Under the pieces are notes generated by a model. The model saw nothing but the letters and a program-made list of their open reading frames with translations. It did not search any database and was not told the DNA's origin. The position numbers were made by a program, and so were the translations under genes. From assembly GCF_012641395.1 (NCBI RefSeq), contig NZ_JABAIH010000001.1, positions 558,001-622,000 on the forward strand: a stretch of 64,000 nt of DNA, read 5' to 3'. Of this stretch, positions 9,051 through 17,863 are shown in pieces. Positions within the stretch are counted from its first letter, which is position 1; every line of letters begins with the position of its first letter. This DNA is from Rhizobium sp. P32RR-XVIII (lineage in GTDB: Bacteria > Pseudomonadota > Alphaproteobacteria > Rhizobiales > Rhizobiaceae).

Positions 9051-9422
9051 ATGGGTAAGGATTTCGGCGGGCGCATCAACGTGCGTCTTTCCACCGGTGC
9101 CACGCTCAGTTTGCGCGGCACTTTCAACACCAATCCGTCCGGACAAAGCAACGAGGCCGTCGTCAATCAGGACGGCTCCGTCGATCGCGTCGGGACCGTG
9201 CAAGCGCGCCGTGCGGAAATCAGCTTCGCAGACAAGGGGCTCGACTATGATGCCCTGATGAAGTCCCGCCGCTTCAACGTGACCATGATCGAGGAGTTCT
9301 CCGGCGTCACGCACTACTACACCGACGCCTTCATTGTCGGTGATCCCCAGACAAACCGCATGAACGGCGAAGTCACAGGGCTAACCATCGCCGCCGAGAA
9401 ATATAATCGGAGCGACAACTGA
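9051..9422 (+). CDS. Tail tube protein (Mu gpM type)
   Basis: A 123-residue protein directly after the sheath, the universal position for the tube subunit. It is rich in beta strands and charged residues (KDFGGRINVRLS at the N-terminus, AEISFADKGLDYD in the middle, FIVGDPQTN near residue 100), in line with the Mu gpM family of tube proteins. Subunits form the hexameric rings through which DNA is delivered. Its TGA overlaps the ATG of the tail chaperone (ATGA-type overlap at 9420-9424), so the two genes are translationally coupled. Confidence 0.88.
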   Translation: MGKDFGGRINVRLSTGATLSLRGTFNTNPSGQSNEAVVNQDGSVDRVGTVQARRAEISFADKGLDYDALMKSRRFNVTMIEEFSGVTHYYTDAFIVGDPQTNRMNGEVTGLTIAAEKYNRSDN

Positions 9423-9712
9423 TGGCGAGCGTCGTCGTCAAGCTGTCGAAATCCTATACGGCTCACGACACGGCGTTCTCGGAGATCAAGCTCCGGGAGC
9501 CGCGCTACCATGAAATCTTCATGGAAGGGCGGGGCAAGCCGCGGGAGTGGCAGCCGAGCCCGCACGGGCCTGTCGTGGTGACCTATCCGGCTGTGGTCGA
9601 TTCCTATCTGCAGAAGATCATGGTCGAGCCCGGCTACGACTGTATTTCGGAGCTTTCCACGGTCGATTCTTTCGCGCTGGAAAAGGCGGTCCTCGATTTT
9701 TTTCCGCTGTAG
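9422..9712 (+). CDS. Tail assembly chaperone, zero-frame product
   Basis: A 96-residue soluble protein between tube and tape measure, the position of the chaperones lambda G, P2 E and Mu gp41. These bind the tape measure during tail assembly. Its C-terminus (VLDFFPL) lies on a T7 run that can act as a -1 frameshift site, giving a minor longer product described separately. The start is fixed by overlap with the tube gene stop. The two-product arrangement is a family hallmark and strongly supports the assignment. Confidence 0.82.
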   Translation: MASVVVKLSKSYTAHDTAFSEIKLREPRYHEIFMEGRGKPREWQPSPHGPVVVTYPAVVDSYLQKIMVEPGYDCISELSTVDSFALEKAVLDFFPL

Positions 9713-9849
9713 GCGACCTCGACGAGATCGCCGATGTGCTGATTTTCCGGCTCGGCTGGCAAGCTGAGCGCATCGAGAGAATGACGCCGTCGCAACTCAA
9801 CTACTGGGCGAGGCGCGCCGTGGGTTTTGCTGAAAGGAACAGGAAGTGA
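9422..9849 (+). CDS. Tail assembly chaperone, predicted -1 frameshift fusion product
   Basis: Slipping back one base at the T7 run at 9697-9703 changes the reading from Phe-Phe-Pro-Leu-stop to Phe-Phe-Ser-Ala-Val-Gly-Asp. It then continues for 48 codons to the TGA at 9847-9849. The extension contains a segment (ADVLIFRLGW, then ERMTPSQLNYWA) that resembles the small GpE/E'-type tail chaperone, and it has no good start codon of its own. The fused protein would be about 142 residues. Its stop overlaps the GTG of the tape measure gene. The fusion is predicted from sequence, not observed. Confidence 0.72.
9697..9703 (+). promoter_or_regulatory. Programmed -1 frameshift slippery heptamer T TTT TTT
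   Basis: In the zero frame the codons are GAT TTT TTT CCG CTG TAG, so the seven Ts form an exact X XXY YYZ heptamer on which both tRNA-Phe can re-pair after a -1 slip. The zero-frame stop lies only 7 bases downstream, and the -1 frame stays open for another 48 codons with chaperone-like content. P2 uses a closely similar site (TTTTTTG) in its E gene. Confidence 0.75.
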
Positions 9850-11684
9850 CGCGTACCGTCGAAGCGCAGCTGCGCATCTCTGCCGTCGACAAGACCGGAC
9901 AGGTGTTCAAGTCCGTCGCCGGCAAGATGGGAGAAATCAACCGCCGTGCCGAAGCTCTCAATCGTCAGCAGGGCGTCCTGGCGCGTAGCTCGCAGGCGGC
10001 CTATGGCACCATGCTGCGCTACGCCGCTCCCGCTGCGTTGGCTTACGGCGCGAAAACCGCGTTGACTGATTTCGCCTCGGTCGAGCGCCAGATGACGCGA
10101 ATCGGCATCACCGCCAATGCGAGCGTCGACCAGACGAATGCGGCGTTCACGCGCCTACAGGAGATCTCGAAGCAAGTGGCTTTGCCAATCGACTCCGCGG
10201 TGACCGCGCTGGACACGCTCGTCGCCTCCGGCATGGATCTGAAAGACGCGATGGACTTCCTGCCATCGGTGCTGAAGACGGCGCAGGCCTCTGGCGCTGC
10301 GACCGATGACATCGCGAATACAGCCATCAAGGCAGCGTCCGCGCTGAAGATAGAAACCAGTCAGATGCAGCATGCATTCGACATCATGGTGGCGGGCGGC
10401 AAGGCCGGTCAGTTCGAGCTGAAGGATATGGCGACCTATATTCCGGATCTCGCCAACTCCTTCGCCTCCCTCGGCTACAATGGCGAAGACGGCCTCAAGA
10501 AGCTAGTCGCCATTCTGCAGACGATCCGCGAGGACACCGGCTCGGCATCCTCTGCCGCGACATACGCTCAGAACGTTTTCGGCAAAATCTATTCGTCCGA
10601 CACTGCAAACAAGTTCAAGGCGTTCGGCATCGACCTTCGCAAGGAGCTGGATCAAGCGCGCAAGAATGGCGAGGATACGGTTGCAGCCTTCACGAGAATT
10701 TCCAATGAAGCGATCAAGGGAGATCTCAGCAAGCTGCCGCTACTGTTTACCGACGAGCAATTCCGCCTCGGCATGCAGTCTCTGATGACCAGCGCCGACA
10801 GCTACAAGAAGTTCATCGATACCGTGAACGGTTCTCAAGTCGACGGCACGGTGCTGCGTGACCTCCAGCGCGTGACGGGCGATACGCAGGCGAGCATCGA
10901 CAAATTGTCGAGCAGTTGGGACAAGATGATGAACAGCCTCGGCAAAGGTGTGTCGCGTCCGGCGGTGCCCGCCATGAATGCGGTATCGAACGATCTCGAC
11001 TATGGCGAGGCTGTGCGGTCCTCACTCGGAGCACAGGGCAAGGGTTATTTGGCGACTGAAAACTGGATGGCTATGAACCTGCCGTTCGGGTCATTCTCCC
11101 ATAGTGCCGAAGCGGACCGCCTGGCGCTCGCCGGCGGTTACCGTGATCCGGAATTCCTGAAGCGCATGCAGCAGGGGCCAAAAAACATGCTTGGTCCCTA
11201 CAAGCCAGCAGCGGCTCCATCAACAAGCTTGGCGTCGATCTATGGCGAATATGCCGACAGCCGGCGGGAAGGCAACCGGATCGAAAGGGACAGAGTGCTC
11301 GCCGCAGGTGGTATGCCGAGCCTTACTCCCGGTATCAGTGGAAGCTTCGCCGATTTCTTCCGCATTCCGTCCAAGGAAGAATTTAAGGAAGCGATGAAGA
11401 TCGACATCAGTGGACTGAAAGAATCCGGCGACGAGGCTGGCAAGCGAGTGGCTGACGGCGGCCGTGAAGCAGGAGACTCGATCAAGGAATCTGCCGCATC
11501 GCTTACCAGCGCCGGCAATTCGATCGGTGCGGCCATCATGGCCGCAGCCGAGAAGCTGAGCTCGGCCGCGAGTTCCTTCAATCGGGCGCTGACTTATAGC
11601 GCTGGAGGGCGGGTCAATGCCGACACCGGCCGTTCGATGCCGCCGCAAGCCTCCGCACCAGGCGGTGGTGGCGGTAGCTACTAG
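9846..11684 (+). CDS. Tail tape measure protein
   Basis: A 612-residue protein that sets tail length. It starts with GTG at 9846, overlapping the chaperone frameshift stop. The N-terminal part (about 1-60) is predicted coiled coil. Residues about 70-260 match the TP901-type tape measure core (FASVERQMTRIGITANASVD; MDLKDAMDFLPSVLKTAQASG), followed by long helices. Near the C-terminus an Ala/Ser-rich helix (SLTSAGNSIGAAIMAAAEKL) and a Gly-rich tail occur. With roughly 0.15 nm per residue, a known rule of thumb, the tail would be near 90 nm. It is shorter than many tape measures. Confidence 0.9.
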   Translation: MTRTVEAQLRISAVDKTGQVFKSVAGKMGEINRRAEALNRQQGVLARSSQAAYGTMLRYAAPAALAYGAKTALTDFASVERQMTRIGITANASVDQTNAAFTRLQEISKQVALPIDSAVTALDTLVASGMDLKDAMDFLPSVLKTAQASGAATDDIANTAIKAASALKIETSQMQHAFDIMVAGGKAGQFELKDMATYIPDLANSFASLGYNGEDGLKKLVAILQTIREDTGSASSAATYAQNVFGKIYSSDTANKFKAFGIDLRKELDQARKNGEDTVAAFTRISNEAIKGDLSKLPLLFTDEQFRLGMQSLMTSADSYKKFIDTVNGSQVDGTVLRDLQRVTGDTQASIDKLSSSWDKMMNSLGKGVSRPAVPAMNAVSNDLDYGEAVRSSLGAQGKGYLATENWMAMNLPFGSFSHSAEADRLALAGGYRDPEFLKRMQQGPKNMLGPYKPAAAPSTSLASIYGEYADSRREGNRIERDRVLAAGGMPSLTPGISGSFADFFRIPSKEEFKEAMKIDISGLKESGDEAGKRVADGGREAGDSIKESAASLTSAGNSIGAAIMAAAEKLSSAASSFNRALTYSAGGRVNADTGRSMPPQASAPGGGGGSY

Positions 11685-11693
11685 GAGGGTTGA

Positions 11694-12152
11694 ATGCGTG
11701 ATTGGGCAAAGACCCTTCGGCGCGCCAGCTTTCGCGGCGTCGAGTTCTGGGTCGACTACGAAGACCTGTCGGCGGGCAAGCGGCTGGCGCTGCACGAATA
11801 TGCCGGCAGCCGGCAAACCGTCGTCGAGGAGCTAGGGCTTGCGACTGCACTCTATAGCGTGACCGCTTATCTCGTCAGCGATACGGCGGACGCTGAAGCG
11901 ATGCTGCTCTCGGCGGTGATGCTTGCCGATGGTCCCGGCTATCTTGTCCTGCCGATTGACGGCGGCATGATCGCAACCGCGCAGGATTTCCGGCGCTCGC
12001 GCCAGAAGGACCGGCAGGGCTACATCGGCTTCGACGTCACCTTCATTCCGATGCTGAACGATGGCGGACTGTCCTTGTCGATCGGCGATGTCACCGCGGC
12101 CGTTGCCAATGGCTTTGCCGCTGCTGCGGCGCAGCTCGCAAAAATGTTCTGA
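11694..12152 (+). CDS. Mu gpN-like baseplate protein, DNA_circ_N domain only
   Basis: A 152-residue protein whose first 100 residues match the DNA circularisation protein N-terminal domain of Mu gpN-type proteins: WAKTLRRASFRGVEFWV, LHEYAGS and a VTAYLVSDTAD-like strand. In Mu-type tails gpN is a baseplate component that follows the tape measure gene. Mu gpN is about 490 residues in one gene; here the N-terminal domain ends at 152, and the next gene (12165-12791) may supply the rest. A GGAGG-type site precedes the ATG. Confidence 0.75.
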   Translation: MRDWAKTLRRASFRGVEFWVDYEDLSAGKRLALHEYAGSRQTVVEELGLATALYSVTAYLVSDTADAEAMLLSAVMLADGPGYLVLPIDGGMIATAQDFRRSRQKDRQGYIGFDVTFIPMLNDGGLSLSIGDVTAAVANGFAAAAAQLAKMF

Positions 12153-12164
12153 CCTTCGAGGTTC

Positions 12165-12791
12165 ATGATGGCGGCAGATAGAGGCACGATCCTGACGTGG
12201 CTGGCGGACCTTTCTGTCGCCATCGTGACGGATCCGGACGACCTGGCGGACATGACCGCGCGCATCGCTGCGGCGCCCGACATCGACGCCGGCTCATTCG
12301 CGAATGAAGCGCTGTCTCTGATGCGGGTAATTGCTGAAAGCGTCGACGAGCTAGCGGACTTCGACCGGCTGGCGCAGCCGGTCGCGGCAAGCGGCATGAC
12401 CGCCGATGCGATCGCCATCATGCTCGGCATGGGGCTTGCGGTTGCCGGGTGCCGGCCGGACTGGCCGTCGCGGCCTTCGGCGCGTCGGGCGCGCTCGCGG
12501 GTTTCGAGTGCTGGTGAGACGGCGGTTGCTGCGATTGACCAGCTTGGCGGTGATGGTGCCGACCTCTATGCCTGGTTGACCTCGATCACTGCCGTCGCCT
12601 GCCGACTGATCTCCGATCTAGCCGCGGATGCGGCGCCGGTCATCAAGGTATCGACCGGCGTGTCTCTGCCGTCGACGGTTCTCGCCTATCAGCTTTACGG
12701 CGACGCCAACCGCGCCGATGGCCTCGTCAATATCGCCGGATCGGCGACCCCGCTTGTCATGCCAACCCTCTTTGATGCCCTGGCTTCCTGA
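12165..12791 (+). CDS. Probable second part of a split gpN-like tail protein
   Basis: A 208-residue, Ala- and Asp-rich, mostly helical protein between the DNA_circ_N gene and the gpP-like hub gene. In Mu this space is taken up by the long C-terminal part of gpN, so a split gene is the simplest reading, but no diagnostic motif is seen. A short stretch near residues 95-115 (PDWPSRPSARRARSRVSS) is unusually Arg/Ser/Pro-rich compared with the rest and could mark a local double frameshift or a linker. Its stop overlaps the next ATG by one base. Confidence 0.55.
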   Translation: MMAADRGTILTWLADLSVAIVTDPDDLADMTARIAAAPDIDAGSFANEALSLMRVIAESVDELADFDRLAQPVAASGMTADAIAIMLGMGLAVAGCRPDWPSRPSARRARSRVSSAGETAVAAIDQLGGDGADLYAWLTSITAVACRLISDLAADAAPVIKVSTGVSLPSTVLAYQLYGDANRADGLVNIAGSATPLVMPTLFDALAS

Positions 12792-13837
12792 TGTTGGAAA
12801 CTATCACCATTGACGGCTTCCCCGCCGTCAAGGCAATCACCATCAGCATGTCGGCGGAAGAAGCGGTGCGCACGGCGGAGGTTTCGCTCGTGCCGAAGGG
12901 CGACGGGATCTCGGTGTCGCCGGGACAGGCCGCCACCGTCAAGACGAGCGGCGAGGTCCTGCTGACGGGATATGTTCGCGACGTGCGACCCTCGCATGAT
13001 GCAACCAGCCGGGAGCTGATGGCGACGATCTGCTCGCGCACCGTCGACGCAACGGAATGCTCCGTCGAGCATCCAACCGGCGAGGTGATGAACAAGGATC
13101 TGGCGGCGATCGCCAAGGAGTTCGACGGTCTCGGCATCGGCATCGAGAGCGACGGCACGTTGCCAGTGGAGCCGCGTCACAAGCTGCATGTCGGCGAGAC
13201 GCTGTTTTCCACGATCGAGCGGCGGGCACGCGGACGCGGCATCCTGATCTACGATACGCCGAAGGGGAAGTTGAAGCTTACAACCAAGCCGGAGGGAACC
13301 CACACGGGCGGCCTCATCTGGGGCAAGAACATCGAGCAAGCCTCGTCGGAAATCACCGAGCGCGGTCGCCACAGCGCGGTGAAGGTGCGCGGCCAGGCAA
13401 GCGAAGGCACCGGCAAGCAGCAGCTGCGTGCCGAGGCGACGGCGCGCGACGCAGGCGTTACCCGCTCGCGACCGCTGATCATCGTCCATGAGGGGGAGAC
13501 CACGGTCGACCGGCTGAAGAAACGGGCCGATTGGGGCGTCAAGCGTGGTGCGGGTTACGCAGCGACGGCCTCGATCACCGTCACCGGCTGGCGGGATGCC
13601 GGCGGCACGATCTGGAACCGCAACTGGCTCGTCTATGTCGAAGACAGTTGGATCGGCATCGAGGGCATGATGGTGATCAAGAGCGTGACGCTGACGCAGG
13701 AGAGTGAAGGTCAAGGCACTTACGCCGTCCTCTCGCTCGCGGATCCTCGCGCGCTCGGCGGCGAGAATCCGCGCGGCAAGACGGCAGGCGTCTATTCGGC
13801 GCCCGGTGCGATCACGGTGGAGTATGACGACGAATGA
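12791..13837 (+). CDS. Baseplate hub protein, Mu gpP/gp44 type
   Basis: A 348-residue baseplate hub protein (late-control-D/gp27-like family) forming the trimeric hub that carries the spike. The N-terminal domain has the VTFTL-type beta pattern (ISVSPGQAATVKTSGEVLLTGYV), the middle holds GKLKLTTKPEG-like strands, and the C-terminal part has the GRNGGR-free but family-like GWRDAGGTIWNRNWLVYV segment. It follows the gpN-like genes and overlaps the gp45-like gene by 4 bases, as in Mu (N, P, 45, 46, 47, 48). Confidence 0.85.
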   Translation: MLETITIDGFPAVKAITISMSAEEAVRTAEVSLVPKGDGISVSPGQAATVKTSGEVLLTGYVRDVRPSHDATSRELMATICSRTVDATECSVEHPTGEVMNKDLAAIAKEFDGLGIGIESDGTLPVEPRHKLHVGETLFSTIERRARGRGILIYDTPKGKLKLTTKPEGTHTGGLIWGKNIEQASSEITERGRHSAVKVRGQASEGTGKQQLRAEATARDAGVTRSRPLIIVHEGETTVDRLKKRADWGVKRGAGYAATASITVTGWRDAGGTIWNRNWLVYVEDSWIGIEGMMVIKSVTLTQESEGQGTYAVLSLADPRALGGENPRGKTAGVYSAPGAITVEYDDE

Positions 13838-14295
13838 TCGGCAAGCGGATCGAACTCGACGGCGCCAACGCCGAAGACGGCGGGCAGCAATTCGTCAATG
13901 GGCGCGGGCTTGCCAAGGATGGCTATACCCGCATCCATCGCATCGAGCCGGCGGGCTTTGCCTCCTCGCCGGTCAAGGGTGCGAAGGCGCTGCTGTTTGC
14001 TCCGAACGGCCACGCCGATCAGGCTTACGTGTTCGGCGGAGAGCATCCCGGTCACAGGCCTGGCGGCCTGCCGGCCGGAGCAACGGCGCTCTACGATCAC
14101 AACGGCAATATCATCAAGCTCTGGATGGACAGCGTCATCATGGATTTTGGGAGCCGCACCATCACCATGAACGGCGGCGAATGGCAACTCGCCGGAAATG
14201 TGACGATTACCGGCAACCTTGAAGTCGTCGGCAACATTCATGCGACCGGCACGATCATCGACGAACTGGGCAACACCAATCACCACAGCCACTAG
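13834..14295 (+). CDS. Baseplate spike protein, Mu gp45 (gpV) type
   Basis: A 153-residue protein matching Mu gp45, the membrane-piercing spike. The N-terminal part has the OB-fold pattern, followed by a beta-helix-like stretch (IIMDFGSRTITMNGGEWQL; VTITGNLEVVGNIHATGTI), and the protein ends in His-rich NTNHHSH, consistent with the metal-binding apex seen in gp45/gpV spikes. It overlaps the hub gene by 4 bases. Confidence 0.85.
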   Translation: MIGKRIELDGANAEDGGQQFVNGRGLAKDGYTRIHRIEPAGFASSPVKGAKALLFAPNGHADQAYVFGGEHPGHRPGGLPAGATALYDHNGNIIKLWMDSVIMDFGSRTITMNGGEWQLAGNVTITGNLEVVGNIHATGTIIDELGNTNHHSH

Positions 14296-14306
14296 CGGGG
14301 CCTTTC

Positions 14307-14843
14307 ATGCTGAAGATCATTCCGGTCGACGACACCGAAGAGCTATATCGTTCGCCTGATCTTGGCTGGGATGGCATTGTCGGTGATCTCATCCTCAACC
14401 CACTGACACATCCCGATGCGCCTGGCGACTTTCGCGCCGAGCAGGGGCTCGCCACGCAAGTGCTGATCTGCCTGATGACGGACCGCCGTGTCGAAGCGAG
14501 TGAGCTTCGTGACGGCGATGAGAACCGCGGATGGATCGGCGATAGCTTCGATGCGATGGAAGGCGAAACGCCGATCGGGTCCCGCCTATGGTTGCTTCGT
14601 CGCTCGTCGCTTTATCCTGGCATCGAGATCAAGGCGCAGGACTATGCCCGCGAGGCATTGGAGCCACTGATCAGGCAGGGCGCTGTCTCCAAAGTGGATG
14701 CTGTCGCAACGCCCGACTTCGCGGCCAATCGGCTCGATCTAGCCGTGTCGCTCTACGGTCGCAACGGCACGCAGATCTACACCTCGAAATTCGAACTACT
14801 TTGGAGACAGATCGATGGCGTGGAAAATCCGCTCGCTCAGTGA
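14307..14843 (+). CDS. Baseplate wedge protein, Mu gp46 (gp25/gpW-type)
   Basis: A 178-residue protein like Mu gp46 (PF07409 family), a wedge component of the baseplate related to gp25. Family segments are the DLILNPLTHPDAPGD region, LATQVLICLMTDRR near residue 50, and RGWIGDSFD-like GWIGDSFDA. It starts 11 bases after the spike gene, and its 3' end overlaps the gp47 gene by 29 bases. Confidence 0.85.
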   Translation: MLKIIPVDDTEELYRSPDLGWDGIVGDLILNPLTHPDAPGDFRAEQGLATQVLICLMTDRRVEASELRDGDENRGWIGDSFDAMEGETPIGSRLWLLRRSSLYPGIEIKAQDYAREALEPLIRQGAVSKVDAVATPDFAANRLDLAVSLYGRNGTQIYTSKFELLWRQIDGVENPLAQ

Positions 14844-15897
14844 TGCTTCGGCCCGCATCCGCGGTGCCTTCCGGCAATACATACCGGGCAGTGATTCGGC
14901 GCTTAAGAACAGCTTCGTGACGATCGTCGCCAAGGTGCTCGCCGGTCTCTCGCACGAATTCGAGTTGCGCATAGCTTATCTCGCCAAGCAGCTTTTTCTC
15001 ACCACGGCGACCGGTCAGTTTCTCGCGCTGCTTTGCGCCGAGATCGGCATTTATCGCAAGCAGGCGTCGGCAGCCTCCGGCATGGTCACGGGAACGGCCG
15101 CGTCATCGACGACCTATCCAGCCGGCATCCGGCTGATTTCCGGCAATATCACCTATGTCTCAACGGCCGTCGCAACCTCGGCAGCTGATGGCACATTGTC
15201 GCTTCCGGTGACATCGGAAGCCAAGGGGGCGGCGGCCAACCGGGACGCCGATGGCGCCCTTTCGCTCGCCGATCCGCTGCTCTTTCCGGATCTTGGGCAG
15301 GAATGGACGGTGACGATCGGCGGTCTGGGCGGCGGCGCGGACATCGAGAGCGATGAAAGCCTTCGTGCGCGCGGACTGCAGCGCAAGCGCAATCCTCCCG
15401 GTGGCGGGACGCTGACGGACTACGAACGCATCGTGCTTGGGGTATCCGGTGTGCTTGCGGCATGGGCCTTTCGCAGCGCCAACAATCCCGGCGGGGTTTA
15501 CGTCTATTTTCTCTTCGGTGGTCGGGCGAATTCGATCCCGATTTCTTCCGATGTCGAGACCGTGCAGGCGGCAATTGACGCGCAGCGGCTTATCAGAGTC
15601 GACGACAGCGTTGCCGTGCCGCCGGTTGCGAGGCCGATCGACGTCACCATCAATGGGCTCGCCGGCGATACGTCGGACATTCGTATCGCGATCGAGGCGG
15701 CGATCTCCGCAATGTTCGTCACCAGATGCCGGCCGGGGATCGTCGGGAATACTTTCACCGTCTCTCTCTCGTGGATCAACGAGGCTATCTCGGGGGTCTC
15801 AGGGGAGGACCGGCATGTGCTTGCGGCGCCTGTGGCCGATATTGTTTTAACAGGCGGCCAGTTCCCTGTGCTTGGAACGGTGACTTATGGCGCGTGA
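14815..15897 (+). CDS. Baseplate J-like protein, Mu gp47 type
   Basis: A 360-residue baseplate J/gp47-type wedge protein. Visible family features are the N-terminal LSHEFELRIAYLAKQLF region, an Ala/Thr-rich beta domain (GTVTG-like GMVTGTAAS, YPAGIRL), an EPDESLRAR-like SDESLRARGLQRKRNPPGGG segment near residue 185 and an IVLGVSGVLAAWAF strand. Length is usual for the family. The start overlaps the gp46-like gene, and the stop overlaps the gp48-like gene by 11 bases. Confidence 0.88.
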   Translation: MAWKIRSLSDASARIRGAFRQYIPGSDSALKNSFVTIVAKVLAGLSHEFELRIAYLAKQLFLTTATGQFLALLCAEIGIYRKQASAASGMVTGTAASSTTYPAGIRLISGNITYVSTAVATSAADGTLSLPVTSEAKGAAANRDADGALSLADPLLFPDLGQEWTVTIGGLGGGADIESDESLRARGLQRKRNPPGGGTLTDYERIVLGVSGVLAAWAFRSANNPGGVYVYFLFGGRANSIPISSDVETVQAAIDAQRLIRVDDSVAVPPVARPIDVTINGLAGDTSDIRIAIEAAISAMFVTRCRPGIVGNTFTVSLSWINEAISGVSGEDRHVLAAPVADIVLTGGQFPVLGTVTYGA

Positions 15898-16597
15898 TCC
15901 CGGCCTCAATACCGTTACGACGGCGGCAAGTGTGCTCGCCGATGTTCTGCCGGTTGCCGCACCCTATGACCCTCTCGCCAACCCAAGCAATGACGACCTG
16001 ATTGCTGCTGGCCTTGCTATGTGGCCGCAAGGTCCGGCATGGGGATCGCCTGACGGAACTGCGGTCTCGCTCTCGTCGAAACTTGCCAGGTTCACGCGCG
16101 TCCTGTTGGATCCTTTCGTGTGGCTATATGCACGCGCCTGGACGCTTGTCCGCAACATCAGTGTGCGCGGTGTTGATGAATTATTGCCGGAGTGGGAGAC
16201 CGATTACGGGCTTCCTGATAATTGCGTCACTGGCGAAACGTCTGTCGCGGAGCGGCTGCGCGCGCTCGAAGCTAAGGTGAGCAGCGTTGCCATCGTCACG
16301 CCCGGCGATTTCATCAGAGTCGCCTCCTTCTATGGCTTCACAATAACCATCGAAGAGCCGGCCATGTTCGAATGCGGCTTCTCCGAATGTGGCGGCGAGC
16401 ACACGGTCGGCGATATCCGCCAGGAGGTCTATTGGATCGTCCATGTCGACGGACTGGCGGTCGACTATTTCACCTGCGGCATCAGCGAGTGCGGTCTCGA
16501 TCCTCTGTTCGATCTCGGCGACGGAGAGCGGTTGCTCTGCATCCTGCGCCGTCTCTCGCCGGCTTGGGCATTACCGGTTCTCAACAGCGACACCTAA
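15887..16597 (+). CDS. Mu gp48-like (DUF2313) tail protein
   Basis: A 236-residue protein in the Mu gp48 position, linking baseplate and fibre genes. Characteristic features are an N-terminal LIAAGLAMWPQGPAWG segment, the PEWETDYGLPDNC segment near residue 103, and two copies of a Cys-Gly-x-Ser-Glu-Cys-Gly motif (FECGFSECGG near residue 162, FTCGISECGLDP near 198), typical of this family and suggestive of a paired loop or metal site. It ends with a LLCILRRLSPAW segment. Confidence 0.8.
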   Translation: MARDPGLNTVTTAASVLADVLPVAAPYDPLANPSNDDLIAAGLAMWPQGPAWGSPDGTAVSLSSKLARFTRVLLDPFVWLYARAWTLVRNISVRGVDELLPEWETDYGLPDNCVTGETSVAERLRALEAKVSSVAIVTPGDFIRVASFYGFTITIEEPAMFECGFSECGGEHTVGDIRQEVYWIVHVDGLAVDYFTCGISECGLDPLFDLGDGERLLCILRRLSPAWALPVLNSDT

Positions 16598-16612
16598 CAT
16601 CAAGAGGTACCC

Positions 16613-17863
16613 ATGAAATACCAAGCTCCGTTCGGATCTATCGATCCGAATGCGTCATATGTCGACCGCAATACGCCAGGTGCAGTGAAGGGCTCTGCCG
16701 TTCCCGCCGCCGCGATCGAAGGTCCTCAGCGCGAAATCGTCGATGTCATCGAGCAATCCGGGTTCGTTCCTTCGGACGACATGCAGCTGGCTCGCGCCAT
16801 CCAGTCTCAGCGAATGAACTATGCGGTGGCGGGCGGGACTGCCAATGCCTTGACGACGGTACTCACGCCGGCAACGGAAGCGCTTACCGTCGGTATGGTG
16901 CTAAGGCTGCTCGTCACGACTGAGAATACTGGTCCGGTGACGCTGAATGCGGGGGTGGGCGCTCTGGCCGTCGTCACGGCCTCCGGCGCTCCCTTGGCGC
17001 GCCGTGATTTGGTGGTCGGCGACATAGCAACGCTAATTTATGACGGTGCCTCATGGCGAATGGCATCCATGGTGCGTAGCGAAGTCTTGCGCAACATCGG
17101 GGCCAACGTCACGCTGTATGTCCGCCCGGATGGGTCCGACAGCAACGATGGTTCATCCAATACCCCCGAAGCTGCATTTGCCACGCCTCAAGGCGCTGTT
17201 GATTACGTCAATCTCACCTTCGCTGCAAATTCGTTCACCGTTACGATCAATGTCACTGCCGGGACCTATCCCGGCCTGTTGATCCGGCGCTCGCCGATGC
17301 GGTTGATCATCCAACGTAACGGTGCTGGCACCGCACGAATCAGTGGTGCCGCGTTGGCCGGCGGGGCTGCAGTCAATGTACAGGGCAACGCTGAAGTAGT
17401 GTTTAAGGATATTTCTATCCGGGCGTTGAACGCCAATACCTACGGTCTGGTCGTCGACAATGCATTTGTGACTCTGGACGGCTGCAATCTCGATGACGCG
17501 CCGCTCTATAACATCGTTGCCGGCACCGGTGCCAGCATCTTGCTTGTCGGGCTCATCTCGATCACGGGCGGCAATCGCGCCGGCGTCATGCGCGGGCAGA
17601 CGGGCGGACTAATCGAATCGTCAACCGTAACACCGCCGACAATGCGGATTGATAACGTCATTACGCTTAGCGGTTCCTTTGTCAGCGCGCAGACGGGCGG
17701 GGTCGTCTCAGTGCCGTCGATTTCCTACTTGGGCAACAGCAATATTATCGGGCCCCGCTATTCGGCAATTCTTAATGGCGTCATTTCTACAAACGGCGCC
17801 GGCGCAAATTTCTTTCCCGGTTCGGTCGCGGGCTCAGTCGCAACTGGAGGCCAATACGTATGA
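16613..17863 (+). CDS. Tail fibre/tailspike protein with beta-helix region
   Basis: A 416-residue receptor-binding protein. The first 60 residues, rich in Pro and Asp, likely attach to the baseplate. A Gly/Thr-rich linker follows at about 80-150. From about 165 the sequence has the YVRPDGSDSNDGSSNTPEAAF motif, common at the start of right-handed beta-helix domains, and then short repeating strands to the end (VVFKDISIRAL, NAFVTLDGCNL). It most likely recognises host surface polysaccharide. The fibre chaperone gene overlaps it by 4 bases. Confidence 0.82.
   Translation: MKYQAPFGSIDPNASYVDRNTPGAVKGSAVPAAAIEGPQREIVDVIEQSGFVPSDDMQLARAIQSQRMNYAVAGGTANALTTVLTPATEALTVGMVLRLLVTTENTGPVTLNAGVGALAVVTASGAPLARRDLVVGDIATLIYDGASWRMASMVRSEVLRNIGANVTLYVRPDGSDSNDGSSNTPEAAFATPQGAVDYVNLTFAANSFTVTINVTAGTYPGLLIRRSPMRLIIQRNGAGTARISGAALAGGAAVNVQGNAEVVFKDISIRALNANTYGLVVDNAFVTLDGCNLDDAPLYNIVAGTGASILLVGLISITGGNRAGVMRGQTGGLIESSTVTPPTMRIDNVITLSGSFVSAQTGGVVSVPSISYLGNSNIIGPRYSAILNGVISTNGAGANFFPGSVAGSVATGGQYV

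Noticed and set aside
12695..13714. A 339-codon open frame on the minus strand
   Set aside because: Antisense to the baseplate hub gene; no family features.
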